Numbered from the stretch's first letter, positions 8,325 through 17,777 are shown. The stretch is 64,000 nucleotides of DNA from Streptomyces sp. MH60 (GCF_002939385.1 NZ_MULI01000002.1:124001-188000); one strand, 5' to 3'. The notes: a model not told the origin generated them from the letters alone. Program-made: numbers and translations.

Positions 8325-8614
8325 GTCCGCGCGGTGGCCAGCAGCCGTTCGCGTTCCGCCTCACCCAGACCCAGACCGTCCGCCAGAGCCGCCACCGTCC
8401 GCCGCTGCGGCGCCGCCCGCCGGCCCCGCTCCAGATCCCCGATACCCCGCACACTCACACCGGACGTCTCCGCCAGACCCTCGATCGTCAACGACGCCGC
8501 CAGCCGCAACTCCCGCAGCAAGGCACCGAACGCCACCTGCCCACCGGCCACGCCGCCCCCCTCCCCACCGCCACCCCACCACGCCTCACAGCGACCCGGG
8601 TGATTGAAGCGCAT
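8325..8614 (-). pseudogene. XRE-type helix-turn-helix regulator fragment
   Basis: From an ATG at 8612-8614 (or a GTG nearer the domain) the leftward frame encodes a Xre helix-turn-helix unit: FGALLRELRLAASLTIEGLA, then a recognition helix around [16 protein letters not shown], then [19 protein letters not shown]. This is the N-terminal domain of the large Streptomyces regulators that continue into an ATPase/TPR region. Here homology ends near 8325 and the frame runs into the reverse of the esterase remnant, so it is a truncated gene, though the DNA-binding domain itself could still fold. Confidence 0.6.
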
Positions 8615-8856
8615 ACTATCCGGCCACTCACAACCCCGTGAGAACCGGCCAACGACCACGCGTGCAATACGGAACGTGCGATGCGGCACGCGGATACCGG
8701 TATGCCGACTGCACCGTGCCGGCGGCACACTCGACGATCACCTCACCGCGCCCCCCAAGGGACCTGAGGAACCGTTGCCAACGGAGCACGCTCACGTGGC
8801 GGGAGGGCTCGTGCGGCGTGACCATGGTGCGAAGTGCCGCATCCCCCGGAGCTCAC

Positions 8857-9966
8857 ATGGACTACCGAATCAGCGTGCTGTTCCGTGCCATACCGCTGCT
8901 CGTGGGAGCTGTGTCGGCCGCGCTGGGGGGATACGTTCTCTCCCACGCCCCGGGGCCGAGTGCGCGAGTCGCGGGACTGGTCCTGGTCTTCCTGGCCGCC
9001 ATCTGCCTCTGCCTCTTCGCCACCGCGGCGACGATCATCAGGCAGCTCATCGGCCGTTACACGACGCTGGACCGCTGGCTGTACCCGTTCTTCGGCTTCG
9101 CGGTCAGCGGTTTCACCACGGGATACGGACTCTGGCTGATCGCGGCCGGTCCTCGCCCGCCACCCGACTTCATCGCCGGGCACGTGATCTTCGGCGTGGC
9201 GATGATCTGCGTATGCGTCTCGTGCGTGGCCACGAGTTCCACCCGATTCCTGCTGATCACCGAGAACTCGGCGTTGCCCGAGGGGTCAGCGGCGCGCCGG
9301 CCCGCACCGTTCGGACCGACGGCGGTGCGGGCCCTGCTGGCGGTGCCCGCCGTCGCGGCCCTGGCCACCTGGGTCTGGGCCTTCACCCTGCTGGCCGGCG
9401 GAGGCGGCGGGGCCGCGAACGACCGCTTCACGGCAGGACACGTGATGGGCGGTCTCGCACTCGTGTGCACCTGCCTGATCGGTCTGGTGGCAAGCATCCT
9501 GCGGCAGATCCAGAACACGTACACGCCCCGCGAACGCGCCCTGTGGCCCGGCACCGCGGCGTTCCTCGGAGGCGTCGGCATCGTGTGGGGCCTGATCGTC
9601 ATCGCCGTGCACACCCGGTCCCCCCAACTCTCCGCCGGATTCGTCGTGATCGGGCTGGGACTCATCTGCTGGAGCATCCTCAGCAAGGTGCTCCTGCTGG
9701 CCCTCGTCTGGCGGCGGACCGCTCCTCTGGCGAACCGGGTTCCGCTGATACCGGTCGGCACCGCCCTGCTCTGCCTCTTCCTCGCGGCCTTCCTCTTCGA
9801 ATCCGCCGACGCCGCGGTCATCGTGGCGGCCCGCGTCCTGGTCGGGCTCGGTGCCATCTGCTTCTCGCTGTTCTCCATCGTCTCCATTCTGGAGAGCGGT
9901 ACCGGCGGCGACGGGGCGGACGGCGAAGGAACACCGGAGAAGTCCGGGACGGCGGCGGGTCCCTGA
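8857..9966 (+). CDS. YhiM-like (DUF2776) multi-pass inner membrane protein
   Basis: 369 residues from ATG 8857 with GGAG at 8848-8851. About ten hydrophobic segments are arranged as an internal repeat: the AGHV motif occurs twice (FIAGHVIFGVAMIC near 107 and FTAGHVMGGLALVC near 190), and a third version (FVVIGLGLICWSIL) follows. A conserved TIIRQLIGRY/SILRQIQNTY segment also repeats. Size and repeat pattern match the DUF2776 family, which includes E. coli YhiM, an inner-membrane protein linked to acid resistance. The C-terminal tail is soluble and Gly/Asp-rich. Stand-alone gene; the family name is from memory of the pattern. Confidence 0.72.
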   Translation: MDYRISVLFRAIPLLVGAVSAALGGYVLSHAPGPSARVAGLVLVFLAAICLCLFATAATIIRQLIGRYTTLDRWLYPFFGFAVSGFTTGYGLWLIAAGPRPPPDFIAGHVIFGVAMICVCVSCVATSSTRFLLITENSALPEGSAARRPAPFGPTAVRALLAVPAVAALATWVWAFTLLAGGGGGAANDRFTAGHVMGGLALVCTCLIGLVASILRQIQNTYTPRERALWPGTAAFLGGVGIVWGLIVIAVHTRSPQLSAGFVVIGLGLICWSILSKVLLLALVWRRTAPLANRVPLIPVGTALLCLFLAAFLFESADAAVIVAARVLVGLGAICFSLFSIVSILESGTGGDGADGEGTPEKSGTAAGP

Positions 9967-10895
9967 ACGGCCAGGGGCGAGCGGCGCTCCGCGATCAGTT
10001 GTGCTCTTCGTCGATGGTGACGGCGACGCCGTCCTCGACCGGCCGGTGAGGGAGTATCCGGAGCCATGCAGCGGAGCTTGCCGGAGAACAGCGCCGTGGG
10101 CGTTCTGGCCGCCGTCGGACTTCCCCTTGGCGGCCGGGACCGGAGCTGTGGCACCGGTGATGTGCCACTGTCGTCCGTGTCCTCTCCCTGACAGGCGGTC
10201 AGCATCGTCGTGGCCATCAGGGAGGCGCCCCCGCACGGCCGCCCCGTCGCCGTCACGGCGTTCGATACCGCCGCGTACACCACGCTGGGCGGGCCGCTGC
10301 CCGGGACTGCCCTCCAGCGCCCCGGTCCGCGCCCACGTCCACCCACGCCAGGTGCAGGAGGGCGAGTACGGAGCCCAGTGCGGTGCCGACCGCGACGCGA
10401 GCCCGATCCGGACGGCGACCGGGAGGTCAGGCTCTTGCGGAGCGGCAGCGGGGCACCGCGCCGTTCCGCCGCGTTGTGCGCCGTGTCGAGCAGGGCGTCG
10501 AGCTGTGTCATGCGCGCGTGGAGCGTCATCCGCCGGGGCGCGGGCCCTGACGCGGTACTTCCGCCCCCGCGGGCGTTGTCGAGCGCCGCCCCGCGCTGTG
10601 CACGGCCACGTAGGCCTTCCGCCCGGCGACGAGGCAACCGTCCCCGGTGTCCCGCGCGGTGCCACCGGCCCCGGACTGTTCCCCGGCGCCGAGCTGCGTC
10701 CGCGCGAACGTCGCGACCGCGCGGAATGCGGCCGCGACTGCCCCGTTCCTCGGGTGCGTACGGTCTCGACAGCCACCCCGACATGGCGGCGGCCCAGGAC
10801 AGCCCCGCCCCGGCCAGCCAGCCACCCGCACCGCCGTCTGCGCGGGCCCGGCGGGCGGTAGGAAGGCCGCGAGGGCGGCGACCAGGAGGCCGTGC
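9967..10895. other. Decayed region between the YhiM-like gene and crcB
   Basis: About 930 bases with no intact gene. On the minus strand near 10260-10512, an ATG-led run (MTQLDALLDTAHNAAERRG) and, one frame over, a hydrophobic VAVGTALGSVLALLHLAW run suggest a small membrane protein broken by frameshift. Nothing recognisable otherwise. Confidence 0.4.
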
Positions 10896-11267
10896 TCACC
10901 ACAGAGCCTGGGGGACCGCCATGCCCGCGAAGGACAGCCCCAGACCCAGGGCCACCGTCACGAACACATAGCCCGCGGCTCCGGCGATCCGCCGGGCACT
11001 CGCCATGGAGTGGACCTCGTTGGAGAACGTCGACCAGGTGGACAGGGCGCCGCAGAAGCCCGTGGACAGCAGCGCCTGACCGGTCTGGCCGAGCGCCCCC
11101 TCGGTACCCGCCTGGACCAGGAAGCCCAGGATCAGGGAGGCGGCCATGTTGGCGAGGAACGTGCCCCAGTGGAAGGGGCCCCGCAGGTGCTCCTTCGCCG
11201 CCGCACCGATCAGATAGCGGGCCGGCGCGCCGACCGCGCCGCCCGCCAGCACCAGCAGCCACTCCAT
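10896..11267 (-). CDS. crcB: Fluoride ion transporter CrcB (second gene of pair)
   Basis: 123 residues, four membrane helices. Fluc family features: GAPARYLIG near the first helix, GTFLAN (the conserved Asn region), and the STWSTFSNEV break in helix 3 that lines the fluoride path. These proteins are small passive F- channels that keep cytoplasmic fluoride low. Its ATG (11265-11267) overlaps the stop of the upstream crcB by one base, so the two are co-translated. Tandem crcB genes in Gram-positive bacteria often form a heterodimer, which is likely here. Confidence 0.93.
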   Translation of the reverse strand: MEWLLVLAGGAVGAPARYLIGAAAKEHLRGPFHWGTFLANMAASLILGFLVQAGTEGALGQTGQALLSTGFCGALSTWSTFSNEVHSMASARRIAGAAGYVFVTVALGLGLSFAGMAVPQALW

Positions 11268-11776
11268 CAGGACCCGCCCGCCTCTCCGGCCCCCGAGGAC
11301 CGGCGGCGCACCAGGGCCAGTCGTGCGACGACCACACCCAGGACCACCGCCGTCAGACAGCCCGCCACCGTCACCAGCAGGTTCGTCACGGCGTAGCCCG
11401 GCTGGGAGTTCTCGAACAGCCGACGGGTGTCGTCGGTGTAGGAGGAGAACGTGGTGAAGCCGCCGAGGACGCCGGTGCCGAGCAGGGGATTCAGCAGGCG
11501 CGGGGCGCCGGTGAAGCGCTCCTTGAGCGCGATGGTGAGCCCGCCCATCAGGAAGCACCCCACCACGTTGATCAGCAGGGTCGTCACGGGGAACGCGGCC
11601 TCGCCCGTCCGCCACAGCAGCGCGGCGTCGCTGCCGTTGCGCCACAGGCGGGAGGCCCCGTAGCGCAGGAGGGCGCCGGCCGCGCCGCCGACCGCCACCG
11701 CGGCGACCACGGGCCACCGCGTGCCGGTCGTGGTGTCCGGGTGAGGGTGGAGGTGCATATCGCCAAAAAAATGCAT
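11267..11776 (-). CDS. crcB: Fluoride ion transporter CrcB (first gene of pair)
   Basis: 169 residues from ATG 11774-11776 (or 163 from ATG 11756-11758), four helices plus a longer N-terminus (HLHPHPDTTTG) and a basic C-terminal tail. Fluc markers: GALLRYGAS, LLINVVGCFLMG and GGFTTFSSYTDD. The start is unusual: both possible ATGs lie inside copies of a 9-bp direct repeat, neither has a good ribosome binding site, and TAGTGT lies 6 bases upstream of the first, so a leaderless transcript is possible. Overlaps the second crcB. No fluoride riboswitch is visible upstream. Confidence 0.9.
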   Translation of the reverse strand: MHFFGDMHLHPHPDTTTGTRWPVVAAVAVGGAAGALLRYGASRLWRNGSDAALLWRTGEAAFPVTTLLINVVGCFLMGGLTIALKERFTGAPRLLNPLLGTGVLGGFTTFSSYTDDTRRLFENSQPGYAVTNLLVTVAGCLTAVVLGVVVARLALVRRRSSGAGEAGGS

Positions 11777-11780
11777 ATCG
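11754..11780. repeat. Tandem 9-bp repeat spanning the crcB start
   Basis: TGCATATCG occurs at 11754-11762 and again at 11772-11780, 18 bp apart, with an A-tract between. The core ATGCAT is itself palindromic. It sits at the crcB start and ~110 bp from the urea transporter start, so it could bind a regulator acting on crcB or on both divergent units. Confidence 0.5.
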
Positions 11781-11887
11781 TCACACTAGCTGGCATTCGA
11801 TCATGCGACCTCGTGCGATTGGACGTCAGCTGTCACCGACCAGTCGACGACCCGTCAGGGCCTTCAGCCCTCCGCGAAGGAGTCAGC

Positions 11888-12880
11888 GTGGCCTCGCAGC
11901 CGATCGAGCACGGCGCCGCCGGGTCGCCCCCGCCGCGGTCGGCTGCGGAACACTGGAAGGGGACGGCGCTCGGTGCCCTGCGGGGCGTGGGGCAGGTCGA
12001 CTTCCAGGCGAGCGTGTGGTGTTCGCTCGTCATCCTCGTCGCCCTGTGGGTGGCGGGCTGGGAGATCGGCCTGTTCGCCACCATCGGCGCAGTGGTCTCC
12101 ACGCTGACGGCGCGGCTGCTGGCGGTCTCGCACGACTCCCTGACCCAGGGGCTGATGACCTACTGCGGCGTGCTCGGTGGCATCGCCATGGTGGTGTATC
12201 TCGGCAACCACCCCTCGACCTACGTCATGGCCGTGTGCGCGGCCGTGACGTGCACCCTGGTCACCGCCGCCCTCGGCAACCTGCTGCGCCCGTTCGGACT
12301 CAAGGCGTTCACCGGGCCGTTCTGCCTGGTCTCTCTCGTGATGGTGCTGGGCGCACCCTCCTTCGAGCGGGTATGGCATGGGCCGCCCGAGTCCGCCGTC
12401 ACCCCCGCCACCCCCAAGAGCCCCTACGTCAGCTGGACGGACCTGTGGCACGGCTTCTTCTCCAACGTCTCCCAGATCTTCTTCGTCGAGACCTGGTACG
12501 TCGGCCTGATCATGCTGGCCGGACTCTTCCTGGCCGGGTGGCGTGTGGGGCTGTTCGCCGTGCTGGGCAGCGTCGTCGGGATCCTCACCGCATGGGCGCT
12601 CGGCGCCCCGGCCGCACTGATCGGCGAGGGTATCTACGGCTACAACGCGGTCCTGACGAGCCTCGCGTTCGGCGTCGTCCTGCTGCGCCCCACCGGCTGG
12701 AACTTCGCCTACACGGTGCTGGCCGCCGCCGCCACCACCGCCCTGACGGCCTCCCTGTCGGTGCTGTTCGAGTCCTTCGGCAGCCACACCTTCACCTGGC
12801 CGTTCAACATCGCCACCTGGGTGCTGCTGGCGGCCGTGCCCGTCCTGTCCCGCATCACCCTGCGCGCCGACGGCTCCTGA
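11888..12880 (+). CDS. Urea transporter (UT family)
   Basis: 330 residues from GTG 11888, with AAGGAG at 11877-11882. Two homologous hydrophobic halves, each about five helices, as in the UT/Yut channel family: the LGNHPSTYVMAVCAA and YGYNAVLTSLAFGVVLL segments correspond to the repeated selectivity-filter regions. The N-terminal ~35 residues are soluble. It imports urea for the urease encoded immediately downstream (58-bp gap to ureA) and is probably the first gene of the operon. It is divergent from crcB. Confidence 0.92.
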   Translation: MASQPIEHGAAGSPPPRSAAEHWKGTALGALRGVGQVDFQASVWCSLVILVALWVAGWEIGLFATIGAVVSTLTARLLAVSHDSLTQGLMTYCGVLGGIAMVVYLGNHPSTYVMAVCAAVTCTLVTAALGNLLRPFGLKAFTGPFCLVSLVMVLGAPSFERVWHGPPESAVTPATPKSPYVSWTDLWHGFFSNVSQIFFVETWYVGLIMLAGLFLAGWRVGLFAVLGSVVGILTAWALGAPAALIGEGIYGYNAVLTSLAFGVVLLRPTGWNFAYTVLAAAATTALTASLSVLFESFGSHTFTWPFNIATWVLLAAVPVLSRITLRADGS

Positions 12881-12938
12881 GACCCCGTCCCGCCCACGAC
12901 CGCGTCACGCACCCCGCGTCACCGAGGAAGGCAGTCCC

Positions 12939-13244
12939 ATGAACCTGGCCCCCCGAGAGATCGACAAGCTTCTGGTCTACGTCGTCGCGGACCTGGCCCG
13001 CAAACGCCGGGAGCGCGGCCTGAAGCTCAACTACAGCGAGTCGGTGGCGCTCATCACCGAGGCCATCCTGGAAGCCGCCCGGGACGGCAAGACCGTCGCC
13101 GACTGCATGGAACTGGGCCGGCAGGTGGTCGGCGAGGAGCAGACCATGCCCGGCGTACGGGAGATGCTGACGCTGCTCCAGGTGGAGGCCACCTTCGACG
13201 ACGGCAACAAGCTCGTCTCCTGCCACGACCCGGTCGGCGGCTGA
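12939..13244 (+). CDS. ureA: Urease gamma subunit
   Basis: 101 residues, full length for UreA. Begins MNLAPREIDKLL and carries the family segments ALITEAILEAARDGKTV and a C-terminal FDDGNKLVSCHDPV. GAGGAAGG lies just upstream of the ATG. It forms the (alpha-beta-gamma)3 urease with UreB and UreC in the cytoplasm. Followed after 3 bp by the CbiX-like gene, an insertion not seen in standard ureABC operons. Confidence 0.97.
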   Translation: MNLAPREIDKLLVYVVADLARKRRERGLKLNYSESVALITEAILEAARDGKTVADCMELGRQVVGEEQTMPGVREMLTLLQVEATFDDGNKLVSCHDPVGG

Positions 13245-13247
13245 ACC

Positions 13248-14141
13248 GTGCGCGCAGGCACGGTGGTCGCCGTCTGCGGCCACGAGAGCGACGGCGGACA
13301 CGCCCTGCGGGACCTGCTGGGCCCCGGGGTCTCCTGCGTGTCCGGCGGCCGTGAACTGTTCCGCCGCGTCCGTGCGTCGCGGGCCCGCGGGGAGCCCGTG
13401 TGCGTGGTGCCGATGACACTGGGCCGCGATCCGGAGCTGGTCGCCGACGCCGCCCGCACCCTGCTCGGCCTGACCCCAAAGGAGCGTACGGGGACCGTGC
13501 TGGCCGAGCCGTTCGGGACCGCGGAGCACCTGATCGGCTGGCTCAGGGCGGCGGCCACACGGGTGCAGGAGGATCGGGCGCTCCTGGTCACCGCGCCCTC
13601 CGGCGACCCGTTCGCCGACGCGGACCTGTTCCGCGTCGCGCGCCTGGTGCGGCAGTACGGCCGGCACCGCACGGTCGAGGTGGCCCTCACCGGGGGCGAC
13701 CCGGACCCGGCCGAGGGCGTACGGCGCTGCCGGGCCCTCGGGGCGGAGCGTGTCGTTCTGCTCCCGGCCGCCTGGGCGACGCCGCACTTGCCGGACTCCG
13801 CGCACTGCGAGCCCGGCGGTCCGCTCCTGACGGCGTCCGCGACGGCGGGCGTCCTCGACGCGCGCGTCGGCGACGCCTGGCACCGGCGCGACCGGCACGG
13901 CGACGACGGCCTGCCCCGGGCCCTCACCGCGACCCACGGCCACGGGCACTCCCACAGCCACGGTCCGGACGGCCACGGGCACAGCCACGGCCCCGGCGGT
14001 CACGACCACGGTCACTCCCAGCACGGCCCGGCGGACGGTGGATCCGCCAGCGACGTGCTCGGTGTCCCGGCCGCCGCACCCGCCGCACCCGCCGCCTCCT
14101 CCGTCCCCCACGTCCTCCCATCCAGCAGGAGCCTTCGATGA
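13248..14141 (+). CDS. CbiX-like chelatase-family protein with His-rich tail, in urease operon
   Basis: 297 residues from GTG 13248, 3 bp after ureA and overlapping ureB by 4 bp (ATGA), so it is fully embedded in the operon. Residues 1-215 look like the CbiX/sirohydrochlorin chelatase fold: [12 protein letters not shown] carries the usual N-terminal metal-site His (His12), and a LLTASATAG strand and [11 protein letters not shown] follow. Residues 230-259 contain 12 His among Gly and Ser, like the nickel-storing tail of UreE or HypB. The rest of the tail is Ala/Pro-rich. ureE is absent from this operon. Archaeal relatives (CfbA) insert nickel into sirohydrochlorin, so I infer a nickel chaperone or store for urease maturation. 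It could instead be a true tetrapyrrole chelatase. Confidence 0.8.
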   Translation: MRAGTVVAVCGHESDGGHALRDLLGPGVSCVSGGRELFRRVRASRARGEPVCVVPMTLGRDPELVADAARTLLGLTPKERTGTVLAEPFGTAEHLIGWLRAAATRVQEDRALLVTAPSGDPFADADLFRVARLVRQYGRHRTVEVALTGGDPDPAEGVRRCRALGAERVVLLPAAWATPHLPDSAHCEPGGPLLTASATAGVLDARVGDAWHRRDRHGDDGLPRALTATHGHGHSHSHGPDGHGHSHGPGGHDHGHSQHGPADGGSASDVLGVPAAAPAAPAASSVPHVLPSSRSLR

Positions 14142-14587
14142 CACTCCCTCCCCGCTACCAGTACGGCGACGAGCCCATCGAGATCAACGCCGGCCGGCGG
14201 ACCGTCAAGGTTTCGGTCAGCAACACCGGCGACCGGGCCGTCCAGGTCGGTTCGGACTACCACTTCTTCGAGGCGAACTCCGCCCTGGAGTTCGACCGCG
14301 AGGTCGCCCTCGGCATGCACCTCAACATCGCCGCCGGCACGTCCGTCCGCTTCGAGCCCGGCGGCAGCCGCGAGGTCGAGCTGTGTGCCTACGCCGGCAC
14401 CGGGCGCCTCACCGGCTTCAGCGGCCTCCTCAACGGCAGCGTCAAGTCGCACCCCGCCCGCGTGGAGGCGGTGAGCAGGGCCCTGCGGCAGGGGTTCCGG
14501 GGCGCGGGCGGCGAGGCAGACCGGCGCGAGAAGGACGGGCCGGACAAGGGCGGCGCCAAGAAGTCCAAGAAGAAGGGATCCAACTGA
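14138..14587 (+). CDS. ureB: Urease beta subunit with basic C-terminal extension
   Basis: 149 residues from ATG 14138 (AGGAG at 14126-14130), overlapping the CbiX-like stop. Core residues 1-105 are typical Ure[24 protein letters not shown], a [12 protein letters not shown] segment, and [17 protein letters not shown]. The family is usually near 100-110 residues; here a further ~40 residues end in a Lys-rich stretch ([12 protein letters not shown]). The extension may be a linker or contact for accessory proteins. One base separates it from ureC. Confidence 0.95.
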   Translation: MTLPPRYQYGDEPIEINAGRRTVKVSVSNTGDRAVQVGSDYHFFEANSALEFDREVALGMHLNIAAGTSVRFEPGGSREVELCAYAGTGRLTGFSGLLNGSVKSHPARVEAVSRALRQGFRGAGGEADRREKDGPDKGGAKKSKKKGSN

Positions 14588-14588
14588 C

Positions 14589-16313
14589 ATGCCGACCCTC
14601 TCCCGCAAGCAGTACGCCGACCTGTTCGGCCCCACGGTGGGCGACCGGTTCCGGCTGGCCGACACCAACCTCGTCGTCGAGGTCGAGAAGGACGTCCGCG
14701 AGGGCTCGTACGGCGACGAGGTGGTCTACGGCGGCGGCAAGACCATGCGTGACGGCATGGCATCGAACCCGCAGGCCACCTCCGCGCAGGGCGCCCTCGA
14801 CCTGGTCATCACCAACGCCGTGGTCCTGGACCCGGTGATCGGTGTGGTCAAGTGCGACATCGGCGTCAAGGACGGGTTCATCGCGGGGATCGGCAAGGCC
14901 GGCAACCCGCAGACCCAGGACGCCGTTGACCCCCGGCTCGTCATCGGCCCCGGCACCGAGGTCATCGCCGGTGAGCACCTGATCGCCACCGCGGGCGCGA
15001 TGGACTCGCACGTGCACCTGATCTCGCCCCAGCAGTGCGAGCAGGCACTCAGCAATGGCATCACCACCCTCTTCGGGGGCGGCACCGGGCCAACGGACGG
15101 GACCAACGGCACGACCTGCACGCCCGGTCCGTACAACATCGCCCGCTTCCTGGAGGCAGCCGAGGATCTGCCGGTCAACCTCGGCATCATGGGCAAGGGC
15201 AACGGCAGCCTGCCCGCGGCGCTGGACGAGCAGATCGAGGCGGGCGCCGCCGCGCTCAAGGTCCACGAGGACTGGGGCTCCACCCCGGCCGTCATCGACA
15301 ACGCGCTGGCCGTCGCCGACCGCCACGACGTCCAGGTCGCCATCCACACCGACACCCTCAACGAGGGCGGCTTCTTCGAGGACACCCGGTCGGCGATCGA
15401 CGGCCGTACGATCCACACCTTCCACAGCGAGGGCGCGGGCGGCGGCCACGCTCCCGACATCCTGCGGGTCACCGGCGAGCCCAACGTCCTCCCCTCGTCG
15501 ACGAACCCGACACTGCCGTACACCAAGAACTCCGTGGACGAGCTGCTCGACATGGTGATGGTCTGCCACCACCTCAGCCACGACATCCCCGAGGACGTCG
15601 CCTTCGCCGACAGCCGGGTGCGGGCGGAGACCATCGCCGCCGAGACCGTCCTGCACGACCGGGGCATCATCAGCATGATCTCGTCCGACTCGCAGGCCAT
15701 GGGCCGCGTCGGGGAGTCGGTCACCCGCGCCTTCCAGATCGCGCACGTCTGCAAGGAGGCCTTCGGCCCGCTGCCCGAGGACTCCGAGCGCAACGACAAC
15801 CAGCGCGTCCTGCGCTACCTGGCCAAGGTGACCATCAACCCGGCCATCGCCAGCGGCATCTCGGACCACATGGGGTCGCTGGAGGCCGGCAAGCTCGCGG
15901 ACATCGTGCTGTGGCCCATGCACTCCTTCGGTGCCAAGCCCAAGATGGTCATCAAGGGGGGCATCGTCTCCTGGGCGCAGATGGGCGACCCGAACGCCTC
16001 GCTGCCGACCCCGCAGCCCGTCTACTACCGGCCCATGTTCGCCCAGTACGGCAAGGCCATGCAGTCGACCCACGTCACCTTCATGTCCCAGGCCGGCATC
16101 GCGGCCGGGGTGCCGGAGAAGCTGGGCCTGCAGCGCAGGGTGCTGCCGGTGCGCAAGACCCGCACGATCGGCAAGCACAACATGATCCGCAACGACGTGC
16201 TGCCCACGATCGAGGTCGACCCGGAGACGTACAAGGTCACGGTGGACGGCAAGGTCGCGACCATCGAACCGGCCCAGAAGCTGCCCCTCAACCAGCTGTT
16301 CTTCCTGGCCTGA
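14589..16313 (+). CDS. ureC: Urease alpha (catalytic) subunit
   Basis: 574 residues, full length. Hydrolyses urea to ammonia and carbamate with a bridged di-nickel centre. Visible active-site residues: HVH at 141-143, the lysine to be carbamylated in ALKVHEDWG (Lys224), His253 in AIHTDTLNE, the His of [11 protein letters not shown] (279), the flap Cys in MVCHHLSHD (Cys326) and Asp367 in SSDSQAMGR. All ligands are present, so the enzyme should be active once nickel-loaded. Central gene of the operon, 5 bp before ureF. Confidence 0.98.
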   Translation: MPTLSRKQYADLFGPTVGDRFRLADTNLVVEVEKDVREGSYGDEVVYGGGKTMRDGMASNPQATSAQGALDLVITNAVVLDPVIGVVKCDIGVKDGFIAGIGKAGNPQTQDAVDPRLVIGPGTEVIAGEHLIATAGAMDSHVHLISPQQCEQALSNGITTLFGGGTGPTDGTNGTTCTPGPYNIARFLEAAEDLPVNLGIMGKGNGSLPAALDEQIEAGAAALKVHEDWGSTPAVIDNALAVADRHDVQVAIHTDTLNEGGFFEDTRSAIDGRTIHTFHSEGAGGGHAPDILRVTGEPNVLPSSTNPTLPYTKNSVDELLDMVMVCHHLSHDIPEDVAFADSRVRAETIAAETVLHDRGIISMISSDSQAMGRVGESVTRAFQIAHVCKEAFGPLPEDSERNDNQRVLRYLAKVTINPAIASGISDHMGSLEAGKLADIVLWPMHSFGAKPKMVIKGGIVSWAQMGDPNASLPTPQPVYYRPMFAQYGKAMQSTHVTFMSQAGIAAGVPEKLGLQRRVLPVRKTRTIGKHNMIRNDVLPTIEVDPETYKVTVDGKVATIEPAQKLPLNQLFFLA

Positions 16314-16318
16314 AGCCC

Positions 16319-17089
16319 ATGTACCGCGACGAGACGACGGAGACGGCCGAGGCGGCCGAGGACGGCGGGACGGGTGGCGCGGACGCGGCGGTGGCCCCCG
16401 CCACCGTCCTGGACCACCTCCTCGTCAGCCTGCAACTGACGGACTCGGCGTTCCCCAGCGGTTTCTACACGCTGTCCCACGGCCTGGAGGGTTTCGCGCA
16501 GCAGGGCGCGGTCGGCCCCGGCGGTCTGGCCGTACTGCTCCACGACGTCCTCAGGCACGGGGTCGGCCCGGCCGACGCCACCGCGCTGGCCCTGGCCCAC
16601 CGGGCCGCCGCGGCCGACGACTGGGACACGGTGACGGCAACGGATCACCGGCTGCACGCCACCAAGCTGGGCCGTGAGATGCGGCAAGCGGCGACGCGGA
16701 CCGGACGTCAGTTGCTGGACCTCGCGGCCGAGGTCTTCGGCGCGCCCGGCGTCGCCCACTACCACCGAGTGGTGACCGAGCGCCGGGCACCGGGCACCCA
16801 GGCCGTCGCCGCGGGCGTGGTGTACGCGGCGACCGGGGTGCCCGTGCGGCAGGCCGTCGCCGCCGACCTGTTCGCGTTCTGCGTCAGCTTCGCCGGAGCG
16901 GCGCTGCGGCTGCGGCTGACCGACCACCGGCTGGCCCAGGTCCTGCTGCGACAGGCTGCACCGGTGATCGAGGAGACCACCCGCGCGGCCCTGGACCGAG
17001 GGCTCGACGACCTCGGTGCCACCACGTTCGCGGTGGACATCATGTCGGCCCGTCACGAGCGGGCTCCGGCACGGCTGTTCGCGAGCTGA
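16319..17089 (+). CDS. ureF: Urease accessory protein UreF
   Basis: 256 residues from ATG 16319. After a Glu/Gly-rich N-terminal ~35 residues it shows the UreF core: LQLTDSAFPSGFYTLSHGLE, then the all-helical body with YAATGVPVRQAVAADLF and an AAPVIEETTRAALDRG helix. It binds UreD and UreG and gates GTP-driven nickel delivery to apo-urease. Standard order F-G-D, with a 66-bp gap to ureG. Confidence 0.95.
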   Translation: MYRDETTETAEAAEDGGTGGADAAVAPATVLDHLLVSLQLTDSAFPSGFYTLSHGLEGFAQQGAVGPGGLAVLLHDVLRHGVGPADATALALAHRAAAADDWDTVTATDHRLHATKLGREMRQAATRTGRQLLDLAAEVFGAPGVAHYHRVVTERRAPGTQAVAAGVVYAATGVPVRQAVAADLFAFCVSFAGAALRLRLTDHRLAQVLLRQAAPVIEETTRAALDRGLDDLGATTFAVDIMSARHERAPARLFAS

Positions 17090-17155
17090 TCACGCATCCG
17101 ACCCACCCGCCGGCCGCGACGCCCGGCGGGCCAGACCAGGAGAAGAGGAAGAGAA

Positions 17156-17776
17156 GTGAAGGACAACGTACTGCGCGTGGGGATCGGCGGACCCGTCGGA
17201 TCGGGGAAGACCGCGCTCATCGAGGCCCTCGTGCCGGTCCTCGTCGAGCGGGGCCGCCGGCCCGCCGTCGTCACCAACGACATCTACACCCAGGAGGACG
17301 CCCAGCACGTCCGCCGCACCCTCGACGGAGTGCTCGACGGCGACCGCGTGGTCGGCGTCGAGACGGGCGCCTGCCCGCACACCGCCGTGCGCGACGACCC
17401 GACGATGAACCTGGCGGCGGGCGCGGAGATGCTGGAACGCCACCCCGACGTCGACGTGCTCCTCTACGAGAGCGGCGGCGACAACCTGACGCTCACCTTC
17501 AGCCCGGCCCTGGTCGACGTGTTCGTCTTCGTCCTGGACACCGCCGAGGGCGAGAAGATGCCGCGCAAGCGGGGGCCGGGCATCACCGACTCCGACCTGC
17601 TGGTCATCAACAAGATCGACATCGCCCAGTATGTGCGGACCGACCTCGGCGTCATGGAGTCCGACGCCCACAAGGTGCGCGGCGACGGCCCGGTGGTGCT
17701 CACCGACTGCCTGACCGGCAAGGGCGTCGACGAGGTCCTCGCCTTCCTGGAGTCCCGGCGCAAGGTCCTGATCTGA
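17156..17776 (+). CDS. ureG: Urease accessory GTPase UreG
   Basis: 206 residues from GTG 17156 behind AGGAAGAG. Contains GGPVGSGKT (P-loop, 11-19), TNDIYTQED, the nickel-binding CPH at 73-75, a YESGGDNL segment and the NKID guanine motif. It is a SIMIBI-class GTPase that dimerises on GTP and nickel through the CPH motif. UreG lacks a His-rich N-terminus, so any nickel store must be elsewhere, consistent with the His-rich CbiX-like protein. One base from ureD. Confidence 0.97.
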   Translation: MKDNVLRVGIGGPVGSGKTALIEALVPVLVERGRRPAVVTNDIYTQEDAQHVRRTLDGVLDGDRVVGVETGACPHTAVRDDPTMNLAAGAEMLERHPDVDVLLYESGGDNLTLTFSPALVDVFVFVLDTAEGEKMPRKRGPGITDSDLLVINKIDIAQYVRTDLGVMESDAHKVRGDGPVVLTDCLTGKGVDEVLAFLESRRKVLI

Positions 17777-17777
17777 C

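Noticed and set aside
9286..11337. 683-codon minus-strand open frame
   Set aside because: Covers the antisense of the YhiM-like gene, a decayed gap and part of crcB in the wrong frame.
11777..11887. Fluoride riboswitch before crcB
   Set aside because: The conserved pseudoknot elements of the crcB motif were not found; the upstream gap is mostly short and the transcript may be leaderless.
14442..16178. Long minus-strand open frame
   Set aside because: Antisense of ureC with low-complexity Val/Asp/Gly content.
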